From Lichenostomus cassidix (Eukaryota > Chordata > Aves > Passeriformes > Meliphagidae): a stretch of 64,000 bases of DNA. Made by a program: the position numbers and the translations under genes. Position 1 is the stretch's first letter, and each line of letters starts with the position of its first letter. The stretch lies in NCBI GenBank assembly GCA_008360975.2, contig CM039211.1:9694713-9758712 (forward strand). Direction: 5' to 3'. Positions 1-13,439 of this stretch are shown here, in pieces. The notes below the pieces were generated by a model. It saw only the letters and a list, made by a program, of their open reading frames with translations, was not told the DNA's origin and made no database searches.

Positions 1-3000
1 CTTTAAAGCAGGTGTAATTTATTTATTTGCTGACAGATAGGGACAATAATATTGATATTATTACTGTGACACTTGCTCAAGAAATGGTATTATTTTTCGG
101 CATATGTAGTTGCTTGAAAAGACACATAATTTTCCCCTCAGATTTTTAGTTCTTAAGAACCATGTTGATTCAAAGATGATAGTGTGTTTTTATTAAACTA
201 CAAAAAACCAGACACATTTGGAAGCTGTATTTGAGCAAGGATTCAAAATATATGTGACATTTTTTGAATCCAAAGGAGACTACAACTCATTCTAGGAATC
301 CAAAAGCCAACTATAAAAGGGGAAAAAAATCAATCATTCTAAATACTGACTTGCCCTTGGTTCCTATCATAAAGAAGGATCAATCCAGATTGCTGCTATT
401 TCTTCAACGTGGTAATTTTAATAGTCTGTACTACTATTGTTATTACTGACTGGACATGTAGTCTATACTGTTTAATTAAATGATTCTGGGACCATTCATT
501 GGTCAGCTGGCATTGATGATCACCATAGAAAAACACATCCCTGCTACTACATTTCCTTAGCGTCTGAAAAGAGCAGCTTCACACAAACTGCCTGTGGGAA
601 TGGTGCCTGGCCATTCACAAATAATGGCTTTACATTTCCCTGGAAAATGTGATTTTTCCCATACCAAAACTTGCGAGGGATTTTTGTGCTGATTGAAGAT
701 GCTTGAGAGTGCAGTTCTAGCAACTATGGGCATCATCTGATGTTGCTTTTTTCCCCAGGTGCCAATGTGGCTTTAGGATTTTTAAAACTCAAATTTAAGA
801 ACACTTAGGAAAACCTTGAATTCAGGCACCAGCATAGCTAACAGAGTGGGATGTAAGAAAGGTGCCATGTGATCTGCCCATGGAGGTCACAATTTGATGG
901 TGACTGGAATGGTCAGTGAACATTTTGGTCAATGTAACCTCAATTTCTGACACCAGAACTGGAGATAATGGAGCAGCTGGAAGAAGCTGATAAATGGAAT
1001 TACTTTCTTTGAGGGAATTCTCATATTTCTTCCAAATTTTCCTTCAGGAGTACCATGATACATGTGAAAATACAGAGAGAGTGGAGCAGGTCAGAACAGT
1101 GTGTTCTCACAGATGGTTTTCTGACTGCCTCTGCCTGTGACATATCTCTGGATATCCAGTTTTTGGATGTGAGGTGTGAGAAAACAATTCACCATAAGGT
1201 GAAAGTACACCCTACCAGAAAAGCCTAGGCAATGGGGATTCAATGGGTGACTCAGAGGGATCTTTGACATCATGTATCCATATTGATGTCTTACATTACT
1301 TTTTCTTGCTTTCAGTTTATTTGGATTTTTTTTCCTCTTTAAAAGAAAGTAGATAAATCTATGAGAGACTGATCTTGCAAAATATTATTGCAGAAAAAGA
1401 TTGCAGATATCCTAACTGCTGCAGAAATGTATTCACTTCTGAAGAGATCATATATTCTTCTCCTGCAAACAAAATTGTAAATGAATGAATTCAAAGGTTC
1501 ATAGAGATGGGTATTTTTTTTCACCACCTAAGAAAATAGTGCATTAACAACCTACAGTTGTTGAACTAAATTTAAAAATGTGTAAATCCTTGAAATAATT
1601 TTTATATGCATATGAAAAATGAGATATTAAAATGAGAAGCATTAAATTTTAACAGGTTTTCAGATCAGAAGGAACTCAGTCAAGGGTTTTAAATTATCTG
1701 CCAGACAATGAAGATCGGAGCTAATTAAACAGAAAAAATATTTTAAAGGTAGTGAAGCAGGCAGCCATAACAATTTTAAAAATCCCACCCAAATGTTCAT
1801 GGATCATGATGTTAAGGAGAGAAGTGGGTATAAGTACTTGTTTTTTCTTAAATGTGGGGCAAATGCACTGTCTGTCAATTTTGGTACAAGTTAGGTTTGG
1901 ATGTTCATAGCAGACATTAGCCTCATCCCCTCCCTGGACTTCCTGGAATGAGATCAATCTATCAAAATCAACAGTACGAAGGGCTTTGTGTCTTAATATT
2001 TACTGCAACCTTGTGATATACAGTGGAGTGTTCTCACTTCCGAAGAAACAAACTGGTACATCTTTGTACTGATTACACATGCACTATTTAAACACATTGT
2101 TATTAATGTTTCTGGTTGCATCTAATTCAAATAATCTCTTTTCACATGATCTGTGAAAATTTCTTCTGTCACCTACAGAAATGGAAGTGCAAAAATACAT
2201 GCAATTTTTTTCAAATTAAACATTTTTACGTCTTCAATAAGGTTTTGATTGGTAAGATAATATACAAAAAATACCTCTAGTTTTCACTATGATCTTATGC
2301 AGGATAGAAACCTACCACATTTGTGCATATGTGTAGATGAAAGGTCTAAGAAAATGCAGTGGTATTATGGTAGCTAAATTAAACTCTAACTTCTGTAGTA
2401 AATGCTCACAGATTTGGGGCATTTCATTTGCTCCTTTGTACTTACTGACAGAATTTATCAAGTATTTTGAAAAATTTGAGGCATCCTTTTAATCTTAACG
2501 GAATCATCACAAATGTGTGTTTTTCAACCCCAACATAGGAATCATCTGATTTGCGTTATTTTCAGTTCCTTAAAATATGCTAAGGAGCATATGTTTTCTG
2601 TTAATAAACAGAAAAAGAAGCCATAATCACTTAAGGTTGTATTAGATGTTGTAAAAATGCTTAACTGCCAAACTTTACTTCATGTAATCTAAAATACAAG
2701 TTTTTTGTGTGTCTTTGCTATCCTCCCCCCTCCTTTTTTTTGTCTTAATCTAGAAGAGATCTATCAAGTATTATATATATAAATTATATATATTATTTAT
2801 AATATATATAAAATATTGGCATATAAAAATTAGATTTAATTTATTTGCACATGTTCCTATTTTATTTATCACCTGAACATCTGAGTACTTCCATAACATT
2901 AGTTACCTTTCTTTCCTACCTCCTTTCAGATGCAAATGAGTTATAATCATACTTACGGCATATCTAATGCTAAGAACAACTAAATAGGCATTAATATCAA

Positions 3001-5229
3001 ATTTCATAGCTGCTCACTTTGAAACGTGAGCTGATATCAGTGCCTTGATTAAGCATCGGCCTAGCTTTACAGACACAGATGTGTGCCATCGCTGTCCAGT
3101 AGGACAATTGCACATATTTCAACTTTGGCAAAGCTATATCTCTCTCTGTGAATTGTCTAGTGATCTCAGGTAGCTTTCACAGATATAAATTCCTGTTTGA
3201 ATGACAAAAATCTCAAATTAGTCCTTTTCCAAAGAAGTACTTTAAGTCACAATGACTTCTAACTCTCGAGTTATGGTTGTGGGCCAACATGAAGCATCGA
3301 TATTATCTGGGCTTCCTTTTGGTCACAATTTTTACTGCAAAAATTCACTGTATACAGTAAGTCCAGATGAGTTTCCAAAATTAATTGAGCTAGTAACTCT
3401 AAATGAGTTTTCAAAATAATGTCCTACAGATTTCAGAACTCAATTTCAGAAGAACACAACTGGTGGCTGTAACAGTTATTTTTAATTGGAAAAATCTTAT
3501 TTGATAGAGAAAATAATTCCTTCCCTGATGCCTGTCAATCCTGTGCTCTTAATGAGGCAGATTCCAATTAAAATGCAGTATGCAATTATTTTGAATTTAT
3601 GATAATTCAATGTCCTGCATTATTTTTGTAGCATTCATTACAGAAAATAGGTGGTCTTCCTTGTGTCACCAGCCAAGAAAAGAAAACTTTAGTTTTGCCT
3701 GTCTGATCTATGTGCACACTTAGTGCTCACTGAAACTATTAGCAGGTAAAAAAATAATTAATGAAAAAAAAAAGGACAAAGTCTTTTTAGTCTTTACCCC
3801 CTGAAGTAGCTTTCTTACATCTAGAGCTCTAGCTGTCGAACCTTAGCAGAAGCATGAAGAGCAGATCCTTCTGAGCATGAAATACAGCATAGGAGGGAAC
3901 TGAGTTGCTAATTACGACCCATATTCAGTCCAATTCCATATGCTTTTGTTTAATTGCAGAAAATCTGATGCATTTAGGTTGTACTGGTGCTGTTGAGAAC
4001 ATCCATCTCTACTGTACAGTGCATGAAGCATCAGCTTTGACCATATTCAGGAAAAGCAACTATACTACTGTGCTTCAACACCAGCTGTTCTCATAGTTCA
4101 GGCCTCACTTTCAGGATTCTTTTTTCATGTACAATTTTTATTTCCTTCCCATGTTTCAGGGATGCATAGTTCAAAGAAAAAGAGATAGTCCAATTCCAGT
4201 TCTAGTCTGTGCTCCAAAGGCTGCTGTTGAAGCTGATATTTCTGTTTCTGGAAAATGACATTTTCTGTTAAAAGTACTCACACTTTAAAACATTTTTCCT
4301 TTCTGAAGCACAAGATCTTCAGGAAAAATTGAAAGTGGTGGCTAAAGTGGTCATGGTTATAACATTGCGAATACATTGATGCTGAGGGTATACTAGCATA
4401 ACGGAAGAAAGAAGACAAGGAATTAAACCTAAGTACATAAGGCATACATAAATCTTCCTCTGATGTTTTTCAAGGACACAAAGATGTGGCAAAATTTAAG
4501 CATATAACTTATTTAAAAACCTTTAGTATTGCACTGGAAAGAATCATAAGTTTAAATATTTTCTGAATTATATTAAGATTACTTTAAAATATCAAAAGAA
4601 CAAAGTTTAATAGAAAATTTGGGAAGTGTGACTATTTAGTACCAACTTAGGCACTGGCAAAATGTATTAAATATAAACAGTTACACTTTCAGAAGCTCAT
4701 AGTTAAATTTTACTAATGCAACAAAAATATTTGAAATAGAAATAAAAACTGTAATTTAATACCCCAGTGAAAACAGCTGAATATGAAGGGCCTATATATC
4801 AGGAAAACTGGTCAAGACCCTTGATACTGCAAAGGTATCCCCCAAATCATTGTTACATTTTATAGTTGCTTTTTAAATATCTCCAAATTTTGTGCAATTG
4901 CAGTTTCAAAACAAGGTCACTGCCCTAATTTTGGAACATTTTGGTCACTATTGAGCTTTGCAAAATGTGTTCTGTTAAATATAAAAGCCTCTTAATTTAC
5001 CCACAGTTGCCTACAACTGTTCTATGCATTTTCTTAGATATTACAGTTTTACTTTTTTTAACATCAGAGGAAAGTCTGTGTATGATGGGCACAGTTCTTT
5101 GTACTGTCTGGGTGTCTGAGATATTGTTTCTTCAGCCTCTCGTGTTTGTGGTTGCCTCTGTTACAAAACTAGTGTATTTATTGTTGCAAAACCTACTTCA
5201 TGTCACTTGAAGAGTGATCAGAAGTCTTA
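1..5229. other. AT-rich non-coding DNA, no gene seen
   Basis: No open reading frame here exceeds about 90 codons, and none translates to a protein I recognise on either strand. The stretch is AT-rich with short homopolymer runs. A near-pure A/T block lies at 2770-2815. I see no LTR ends, no CR1 terminus and no tRNA-like cloverleaf. It is best read as intergenic or intronic DNA. Confidence 0.6.
2770..2815. repeat. AT-rich low-complexity tract
   Basis: This is an almost pure A/T run made of overlapping TATA and TTATAA words, partly self-complementary. It looks like simple-sequence DNA with no sign of function. Confidence 0.8.
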
Positions 5230-6140
5230 CATGGATCAGTGGTGTATTCTCCCTGGGGGAGGGCATCTACAGCTCCTCTGGGTAACCTGTTCCAGTGCCT
5301 TACCACCCTCTCCATAAATAATTTCTTCCTCCAATCTAAACCTACTGTTCCAGTTTAAAGTCATTACCCCTTGTTCTGTTACACCATCCGTTGTGAAAAA
5401 TCTCTGTCCTGCTCTCCTGCAGAGCCTCTTTAGCTACAAGAAGGTCACTATAAGGTGTTCTTGGAGCCTTCCCTTTTCCAAGCTGAACAACCCAACTCTC
5501 TCAGCCTCTCCTTATATGAGAGGTGATTCAGACCCTCTTGATCATCTTCTTGACCCTCTTTTGGACTTATTCCAGCAGATCTATGTCTTTCTTATACTGG
5601 GGGTTCCAGAGCTTGGCACAATGCTCTGGGTAGGGCCTCACCAGTGAGGAGCAATAGGGTAAACTCACCTCCCACAATCTGCTGGCCACACTGCTTTTGG
5701 CGCAGTCCTAAAGAATGTTGTTGGTTTTCTGGGCTGTGAGTTCACAGTGCCAGCTCATGTTGAGTTTTATGTCCACCAACACCTCAAAGTCCTTCTCTAC
5801 AGGCCTGCTCCCAATGTATTCATCACCTTGACTCTGTGCATGTTGGGGATTTCCTTGAGGCAGTTGCAGTGTACATTTGCCCTTGTTAAATTTCATGAGG
5901 TGTGCACTAATCCACCTCTCCTGATGGCCAAAGTCCCTCTCAGCAAATTTGTTGCATCATGCCCCCCGTCCATATCCCTGATAATGATAAAAGACACCAG
6001 TCTCAACACTGGCCTTCGAGAAATGCCACTTAATGCTGATCTCCATTTGGATATTGAACAGCTCTTTGACTGTGACCGTGCAGATAATTCTATATTCACT
6101 GAGAGGGCCACTCATCAAATCCATGTCTCTCCAATTTAGA
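5230..6140 (-). mobile_element. CR1 LINE fragment, minus strand (RT C-terminal half and 3' part)
   Basis: Read on the minus strand, this segment carries the C-terminal part of the CR1 ORF2 reverse transcriptase and the region after it. The minus-strand translation near 5708-5896 begins MKFNKGKC and continues with a VEKDFEVLVD block, both typical of CR1 ORF2. The piece near 5960-6100 gives a degraded SGISRRPV...RDMDGG block, corresponding to the conserved SGVPQGSVLGP...DM segment that follows the RT active site. The left end (5255-5390 in plus coordinates) matches the CR1 region that normally precedes its 3' UTR, as CR1 inserts in birds typically read. The frame shifts several times and stops interrupt it, so it is a dead copy. 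Both the true 3' terminus and the 5' half of the element are missing. Confidence 0.85.
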
Positions 6141-6164
6141 GACAAAGATGTTGTGTGAGACAAC

Positions 6165-6587
6165 ATGCTGGCTGGGGCTGCATTTGGTTTTGTGCTGAAA
6201 ACAGTGCTGATAACATAGGGATGTTTTTGTTACTGCTGAGCAGGACTTTTCTGCTTCTCAGTCCAGCAGTGAGCAGGCTAGGGATGCAGGATTTGGAGTT
6301 GGGATGAGACACAGCTGGGACAGCTGACCCCAGCTGACCACAGGAATTCAATACCATATGGCATCATGATTTGCATTTAAAGCTGAGGGGAGAAGAAGGA
6401 GGAGATAGGACATTAGAAAGGATGGTATTTGGCTTCCCAAGTCGTCATGCTTGAGGGAGCCCTGCTTTCCTGGGGATGGTTAAACAGCTGTCTGTGCATG
6501 GGAAGGGTGGAACAAATTTCCTTTTTTGCTTTGCTCGTGTGCACAGCTCTTGCTTAACCTATTAAACTGTCTCTATCTCAACCCATG
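6165..6587 (+). mobile_element. Avian endogenous retrovirus LTR fragment, plus strand
   Basis: The sequence resembles a common avian LTR that I know from bird genomes. It has a U3 part with a GGGATG...CTGCTGAGCAGG block and a GGACAGCTGACC...AATACCATATG block. These are followed by a TATA-like ATTTAAAG at about 6376-6383 and a pyrimidine-rich R/U5 with the polyadenylation signal variant ATTAAA at 6561-6566, then CTGTCTCTATCTCAACCCATG. Similarity appears to stop at about 6587, so the LTR 3' end is missing or diverged. I found no clean TG...CA ends or target duplication. It directly abuts the CR1 fragment to its left, which suggests one inserted into the other or next to it. The family name is not certain. 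Confidence 0.65.
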
Positions 6588-7138
6588 CTGCCAAGAGGAA
6601 AACAAACTTCTTTCCCTCTATGTTGTTCTTGGGGTTTTTTTCCAAATTATTTTATATTTTACTATGCCATTTTTTGATTTGAAAGTTATTTCCTTGGACA
6701 TGTTGCACTGTTCTTACAGATACATTCAGTGATGTTTTGGATTGTCTCACAGCCTTCTTTTAAAAAAGTTATAATTAAAAAACTAAATGGAGATTAAATG
6801 TTAGCCAAACCAACAGCCCAGAAGTTCAGTCGCCTAATTACAATATATATATATAGATATACATACACCTAGTGACCTCCAGAATGACATCATACACCTA
6901 ACCTGAATCCCCACAACATGACAGTTACATTTTGCCTCTTATTGGACCTTCTGTGATTAACACATCTCTAATCTTCAACTGCTGTTTCTCTTCCCTATAT
7001 TGTTCTGCAGTGATCTATTCAGATAGTAAGGTGGGTAAAAATTAAAGGAGGTCTTAATTCTGTGTCTTCCAGGAAATAAGAAGAGCCTATGTCCTAGATT
7101 GCAATATAGATGTATTTAAGTATTCTATTACCACCAGC
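6588..7138. other. Unique AT-rich DNA between two LTR-like elements
   Basis: I see no gene. A (TA)n run lies at 6842-6862. The short open frames at 6526-6732 and nearby do not resemble known proteins. Confidence 0.5.
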
Positions 7139-7620
7139 TGTGGGCCGTTAGCTGCTATCACCTGCTAATGACCCACTCCGGATGACAGGCAATGGGCCAT
7201 CCGTTAGCTATTATCAGCTGCTAATGACCCACCCCACATGACAGGCAATGGGCCATCAGGGACCCACCGTGTGACTCATGGACTTATCTCATCCCATTGT
7301 GGGATGCTCTGCCGAGGAGGGAGGAGCCAGGTGTTCCCACCTGGATATAACCTGGCCTTGGAACTGCCTGAGCTAGCCCTGTCTACTGGGTTCCCAGAGG
7401 ATGAGAGCTACACTGGATCTTCAGCTGGAGACTAGACCTTCACAGGATCACTGCTTCAACTGGACTACTTCAGTTGGACTGCTACTACCACCCTAACAGG
7501 GTGTTAGGTTGTATCTGACTTTGTCAGTGTTTTTTCCTTGTATTATTTCACTTATTTTTACTTTCAATCTTGACTTGTGATCTCCCACTGGTTTGTTTTC
7601 AAACCAATACAGCCTACTAT
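7139..7620 (+). mobile_element. LTR-like element (ERVL-like), plus strand
   Basis: The segment is more GC-rich than its surroundings and has the order expected of an LTR. A U3-like part holds a 56-bp tandem duplication (7147-7258), followed by a TATA box (TATAA at 7346-7350). After that comes a body rich in short ACTGG/GGACT words (CAACTGGACTACTTCAGTTGG, then GCTACTACCACC) and a GTGTTAGGTTGTATCTGACT block, resembling the R/U5 region of avian ERVL LTRs as I recall them. A T-rich tail ends near CAATACA at about 7620. No perfect target-site duplication was found, and no clear AATAAA is visible, so the boundaries are approximate. An old DNA transposon is a less likely alternative. Confidence 0.5.
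7147..7258 (+). repeat. 56-bp tandem duplication inside the LTR-like element
   Basis: Two direct copies, 7147-7202 and 7203-7258, both begin GTTAGCT and end CAATGGGCCATC plus two bases. They share the core GCTAATGACCCAC and ATGACAGGCAATGGGCCATC and differ at only a few positions. In retroviral LTRs such U3 duplications often double an enhancer; that role here is inference. Confidence 0.9.
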
Positions 7621-10600
7621 GAAAGAGATTCCAAGTCTTGCAGGTAATCATCTACATGATTAATCTACATCCCTGCAGAAGGAGAGCTCTTACTTCTGGG
7701 GAGAAAACAGCATGATGACAAGGAAACTGGACTCTACTAAGAGGAGAAAGGAAGAGATAAGAGATGAATACACCTTTCTTGTTACTTTTCTTCTGGATTC
7801 TTCTCTTTCTCCTTCTTACTTTTTTACTTTTCTTCTCTCTTTACTTTCTCCTCCTCCTCATTTTTCTTCTCCTCCTCCTGGCAAGAAACAATGTCAGACA
7901 GGATATTCTAAGGCCTCTTAAATCACAGTAGGTACCTAAATCCACTAGATCCCTTTTTGGTAAGAGAAGACAAGAATGTAAATATCATTTATTTGTAGAA
8001 GCAATAATTGAGAACAATGATATATTTATTGGCAGTTAAATTAAGTAATGAACATATTTCACATATAATTAGGTCTTTTTGTGACTTATTCAGACAATTT
8101 TTATACCAGGTAGTATCCTGGGTTTCAGTCTTGTTCAAGTTTTTGGCTACAGGTTACCAATATCTGTGAAACAATAATGCAACCAACTCACCCACTTGCC
8201 ACAGGTTTTGTAAGGTGGAACTTTTAGGAGGAGCTTCTCAGATCAGCACATTTCCTACTTCACTTTCATAGTTTATCACTCCATTGAGGTAAAATAATTT
8301 TTTCTCCTAATTCCTTGCCACTAACTGAAATGTAGAAATGTGGGGATTTTTTCTTTGCCTTCAGTTATTTGCTTTGAGGTTGTGTTTGTTTGTTTGTTTG
8401 ACTTGGTTTTGTTTAGCTTGTCTTGGTTTGATATTGTGGAAATGTCTTCTCTTGAACCTGACTTTCAGCTATGGCCTTTAGAACCAAAGAAGGGACAAAA
8501 TTCTCTCCTTTCTTTTAATTTTATTTTTGACGTCATGTTATTGGAATGGAGCTAATATTCACTATTGACCTGTACACTAAACCACAGACACAGAGACACA
8601 TAAAAAGCCAAAAACCCCACCCTGCCCTGAAACATCAACATAAGTAACAAGTTATACATTTAAGTCATTCATTATAGATTTATGATTTTGCTGAAACATA
8701 ATGGCCACTAATTACCATATACCAATTTTCTCATATGAGAGAATGGACATGAAATAGCTGATATCAAAACAAAAGACTATAGATAAATTATCATCACCAT
8801 TAACAGTATCCTTATTTACCAAAAGACTGTTTTACAAGGGGTTAAGTTATCAATAGAATCCGACCAGCTTCGGTAAAAGCAAGTGCATCTGCTGTTTTAA
8901 TGTTTCTCATTATTGAACAATATAACTAAATTTTTCCTCCTCTAAATGTAGTGTCTAGGTGCTAGAAGATATTTGGCCTGACAATGCATGTGGATGACAA
9001 AAATCATATACTTCTATGCGTCGTAGATGACTAGGAGATGGAAGATGAATTAAAATGGTTCTTGGTAGTATTTATTCAGCAGATTTATCCTTCGATTAAA
9101 ACTATTGATCAGGAAAGTGATCCTTTTATCTGTGGGCATCTTTGTCCGTTATAGAGCAAAAGTCATTATTCCATATTACTCTTATGACATCTTCCATCCT
9201 GCTTTAGTACAAAAGTCACACTGGTAAGATTCTCCAATGCAGTTCAGATTTTTTAATATTGGTTTTGATAGTCTTTAAAAGACAGTTCTAATTTTGGAAC
9301 TCAAAGCTAACAGTGACCTTTCATTGCAAGGATTTTTGAATGCAATGAGCACATTTATTAATATTAATCCCAGGTTTGCTCTTATGTGAATTCCTTCTAC
9401 TGACATTTGCAGCAACCCAAAAACTGTGACCTTATTTTAAGGTTTAAGTAAAATCCCTCAGCTGCTTCATTAATGATAAGAATTAAAACAAAATGAAAAT
9501 AAGAACTTTTTAAAGTTTTATTTCTTAAAGATTCAGTGAGGTTCAACATGAAGAGAGTTGTACTTTCTAAACACAAGTGCTGTAGTGTTCTTTTATAAAT
9601 GTCATCCTCAGCTACAGGGTCAAATAATGCAAAAAAATTGATTCATGAATATTTTCTTGAATAACATTGCCAAGATCATCTGAATTATTTCTCGAGGTCA
9701 CATTACTTACAGTTTTTAAGTGGCTTGGTTGGCCACTTGGAATTGATTACATACTCAAAATTCTGAAGTCTTTCACTTGGTTAGCTACAATTATGACTTT
9801 TGTGGGAAAGCATGTGTTTTTTTATTTATTTTTATTCAATACTTTGTTACCAAAAATGGCTACATTTGATCGGTAATGTAGTAGAAATTTTCATTCATAC
9901 CTTGCAAACCAGATAAAACATATGGCAAATGAAATAACTAGCTGTTTTCCGGAGTGTTCTGTCAAGAACTTGGCTAAAGGTGGCCAATCTGAGCATAACA
10001 GCAAGCCTACAATGACTGTGGGTTATGTTTCTTAGCCTATCTTTTAAAAGCAAGTAAAAATGAACCACACTTCATGATTGGTTTTGACGTAATACCAAGG
10101 CGTTTTTATCATTCCTTTTGTAATAAGTGCATCAATGAGATGAAATTTAATAAAGGAAGATTTGTTTTCATGTATCTCAGGAGTGAACGTACCTGTTATT
10201 TGGAATTTGAAAGGTTGCATGATTGTAGTCAATACTTAATTGCTAAGATCAAAAAAGGGTTAAAGATCATGAAGACATGTTTGTTTCTGTAGACTTCAGT
10301 GTGTAAAAATCAAAGTAACAGGATTAGTTGTTATGCCAGGTCTAAATTTTTCAAAAAGCTAGGAGCAAAAACCTACCATGATTTCATTAATACTGTCTCT
10401 CCTTCCTGATCATGAAATTTAAAATTCTATTAATAGCATTATTTGTTTTGTACGTTAACAAAGAAAAAATGCATCAGGTCTTGCAAGGGGTTAAGCATTT
10501 ATTAAACACTAAGGAAGCATAAAGAGAGTCAGGAATTGATTCCTGTGGTAGATGAAGACCACTGGTGACTTGCTGTTGGGATAGGAAGATGTAAGCTATT

Positions 10601-13439
10601 CTTTCTACCTTGACTTCATAGGAAACAGATGAAGGAATATTAATACAAGGAGCAGAGGAAATGCTTAAATTTGAACAAACCTCAGAGTTAGGTGTGGTCT
10701 TAAATTTAGTGTCGTGCAATAAAGCCTTCAGTGAGAACTAGAGACTGGAGCTTTGAATGGATTCAATAGGGTTGCTAACAGAATTTTATTGAGGAAGAGA
10801 ATCATGTGTCTGCCATTTAATGCTAACTTAAAGAAATTGTTTAAATATTTTCCTTTCTTTGGGTCACTCCTACAAACTCTTCAGATGTGTGTCTGTCTTT
10901 TCTTTAGTACATAAACATCTTTATTTGCTATTAAACTAGTTTTGATAATTATTTAACGTGAGGGAATCTGAAAGCATTTAATACTTTTTTAAATGTCTAC
11001 TCCACAAACAAAAGCTTCTGGATGCATTTGGCCTGATGACCAAACACATATGGCCCCTGATACCTATGTAGTGAAAAGAATTGCATCTTGCTTCCTGAGC
11101 TGTTTTGCATATCATTTTCTGAGGCTTGGAAATGGGAGCATCTGTGAGGAAGATGTATCTTCTAGTCTTCACTAAAGATAAAATTTCTCCATTTTATGGC
11201 AAAATAGTGGCAACATGCCTAAATCTTGAGGGGGACTCAAGAGACATGTAACAACTCAAGATAATGACTTCATTGACTAAATTAGGGGAATAATATATGA
11301 TTTAGGTAATCAATCACTTATTATCAAATAATGTAGAAAATTACTAAAGCAGCACAGTCTAATTATTTCAAATACATCCATATAGAGTTCATATTGAATG
11401 CATTATTACAAATCAGTCTAGGAAAACTTTACCAAGAGAAAAAATAGAAACATTTTTTCTTATAAATAGTTTGCCTTTTTGTTTATGAAACAATCAACAT
11501 AATTTATACAGAGATTTGCCTTAGAGGAACAATTTCTTTCTTTCATTTTTCTCCAAATACACAGTGTTTGTAATTTGGTGTACATAATTCATGTCTATAT
11601 ACATCTCGTCTATATGGTGGTGACAAACAGGGATGTGATAAATTGAACTAATTCTGTGGGAGTTTTGATTTAAATTCTTAACTGCAGTAGACATTATCAC
11701 TTTAATATGATGAATAAAGCAAGAAAATAAACATTTATTTTGTCCCAAATATAGGAAAAATTATTTCATTTTCTCCCGGAATATGGACTTCTAAAAATTA
11801 CAATGGAACAGAACAGTATTTTATTTGCAACCTGGTGCTAACAGGAAGAGTAAGGTTATGTATGTGTTGACCAAGTCTGTCTGGAAATCAACTGCCATCC
11901 TTGCCAGAAAATCATTTTTTTTCACCTCTTATTTTCAAGAATTCTGTTCTAAGTAAGGTTGCACTGCAGAGGGGGTTTTTTTAGGTAATTTAAAAAACAG
12001 AAGGTAAAACCATATGCCATTTCCCTTTTTCATACCTCCTTATGTAGATATATTTTACTACTGACTATTCATAAAAACAACACTTGGTATTAAAGTGGAA
12101 ATAAAGTATGTAACCTTATAATATTTTTTTTAAAATCTCTTTTAAACAAATATAATTTTCCTGCACAATATTTAATACATACAAATAAAAAAGAAAAATG
12201 TTAGTGCCAAATACTGTAATTTTTATATTATCATTTCTCCTTAGACTCCTAGACAATGAAGAACATGAAAAGATGAAATGCAGGGCAATGAGAAACCCAA
12301 ATCTATAGCTGCATTATCACATGCTGTGGAAAGGAAGAAATGAGTTATGTGACATCCCAAAGTAATGTTAACACTTTATACTGGCATATACCATTAGCAT
12401 TGCATATATACTTCAGTGGACATTGCTCTTTTGATGTGCTTTGCAAGCATGAGTTTCGCCTTTTAATCAGTGAACAATTTCAATAAATTCTACAGAGATA
12501 CATGTGTATTTGAAAGAATGGGTTTTCAAGACCCTGCTGTGCAGAAGACACTGCCTGACCAGTGCAGGATCAAACCCACAGAGCAAGTTTAATGCCTAGT
12601 TTTTCCAGAAAGTGCCCAGAATTTTTGCTGTTAAAGCTTCATGCTCTGTTTCATTGATGAAGTAATGTGAGTGTTATGCAAATTTTAGATTTGTAGTAAT
12701 CATTTTAATAGTATTTAACTTTTTTCAAAGGAGACATGATTATTTGAATATTCTGGTCTTTGCATTTTCTATGTGCTCTTCCTCAGCTTTTAAAGTTAGT
12801 GCAACTCCAAATGGGAATAGAGGAAAAAAAGCCAATTCCTTATTTGTAATATTTTCTTAGATTCTACATATCCAAGATTAAATTGCTATGGTTCTAATTA
12901 ACTCCTCACCATAGGATTCTAAAAGCCAAATTTTTAAAGAATTTTATTTTAAACCAGTAAGAATCAATTTTCAGTAGCCTGTGAAACTTGTCAGTGTACT
13001 TATCCCTTTGTTTTCTGCTACCAGAGTCACTCAGAAGTCACTCAGTTACTCAGAAGGGTTAAAACAACTCTGGCCCATGCAGAAAATATCACAGCCTATG
13101 GCTGTAGGGTTTCAACCTATTCACTTCAAAACAAAAATAGTAACTTCTTTGCTTGCCTATTGCTTGCAAAACCTGAGAATCATTTTGTATTCCACTCAAA
13201 TTCACTCAGTTTTAGTAAGAAAAGTAGCTGGTTTTAAAACCTATAAAATACGGCAAGAACTAAATACAAGCAGGGCATGCAGCTGAAAGCATGAAAAATG
13301 ATTTTTTGTCCAATTATAATTTCTAAGACTGGCTGACAATTCAAGGAATATGCATGTTCTTTAAAAAAAGGTCAGTGAATTTGAAACAAATTATTCCAAC
13401 CTACATTTTGTCTGCAATCTGCATTCTCTTTTAATGTCC
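7621..13439. other. Non-coding DNA, no gene seen
   Basis: Only short chance-like open frames are present. A purine tract (about 7731-7765) is followed by a pyrimidine tract (about 7775-7880, TTCTC/CTCCT words). A (TTTG)n microsatellite lies at 8384-8400. The open frame at 12981-13286 (101 codons) has no recognisable domain and low-complexity-like codon use; I do not call it a gene. Confidence 0.55.
7775..7880 (+). repeat. Polypyrimidine low-complexity tract
   Basis: About 100 bp consist almost only of C and T on the plus strand, with TTCTCTTTCTCC and CTCCTCCTC words. It follows a purine-rich stretch on the same strand (GAGGAGAAAGGAAGAG), so the two could pair imperfectly. There is no evidence of function. 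Confidence 0.7.
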
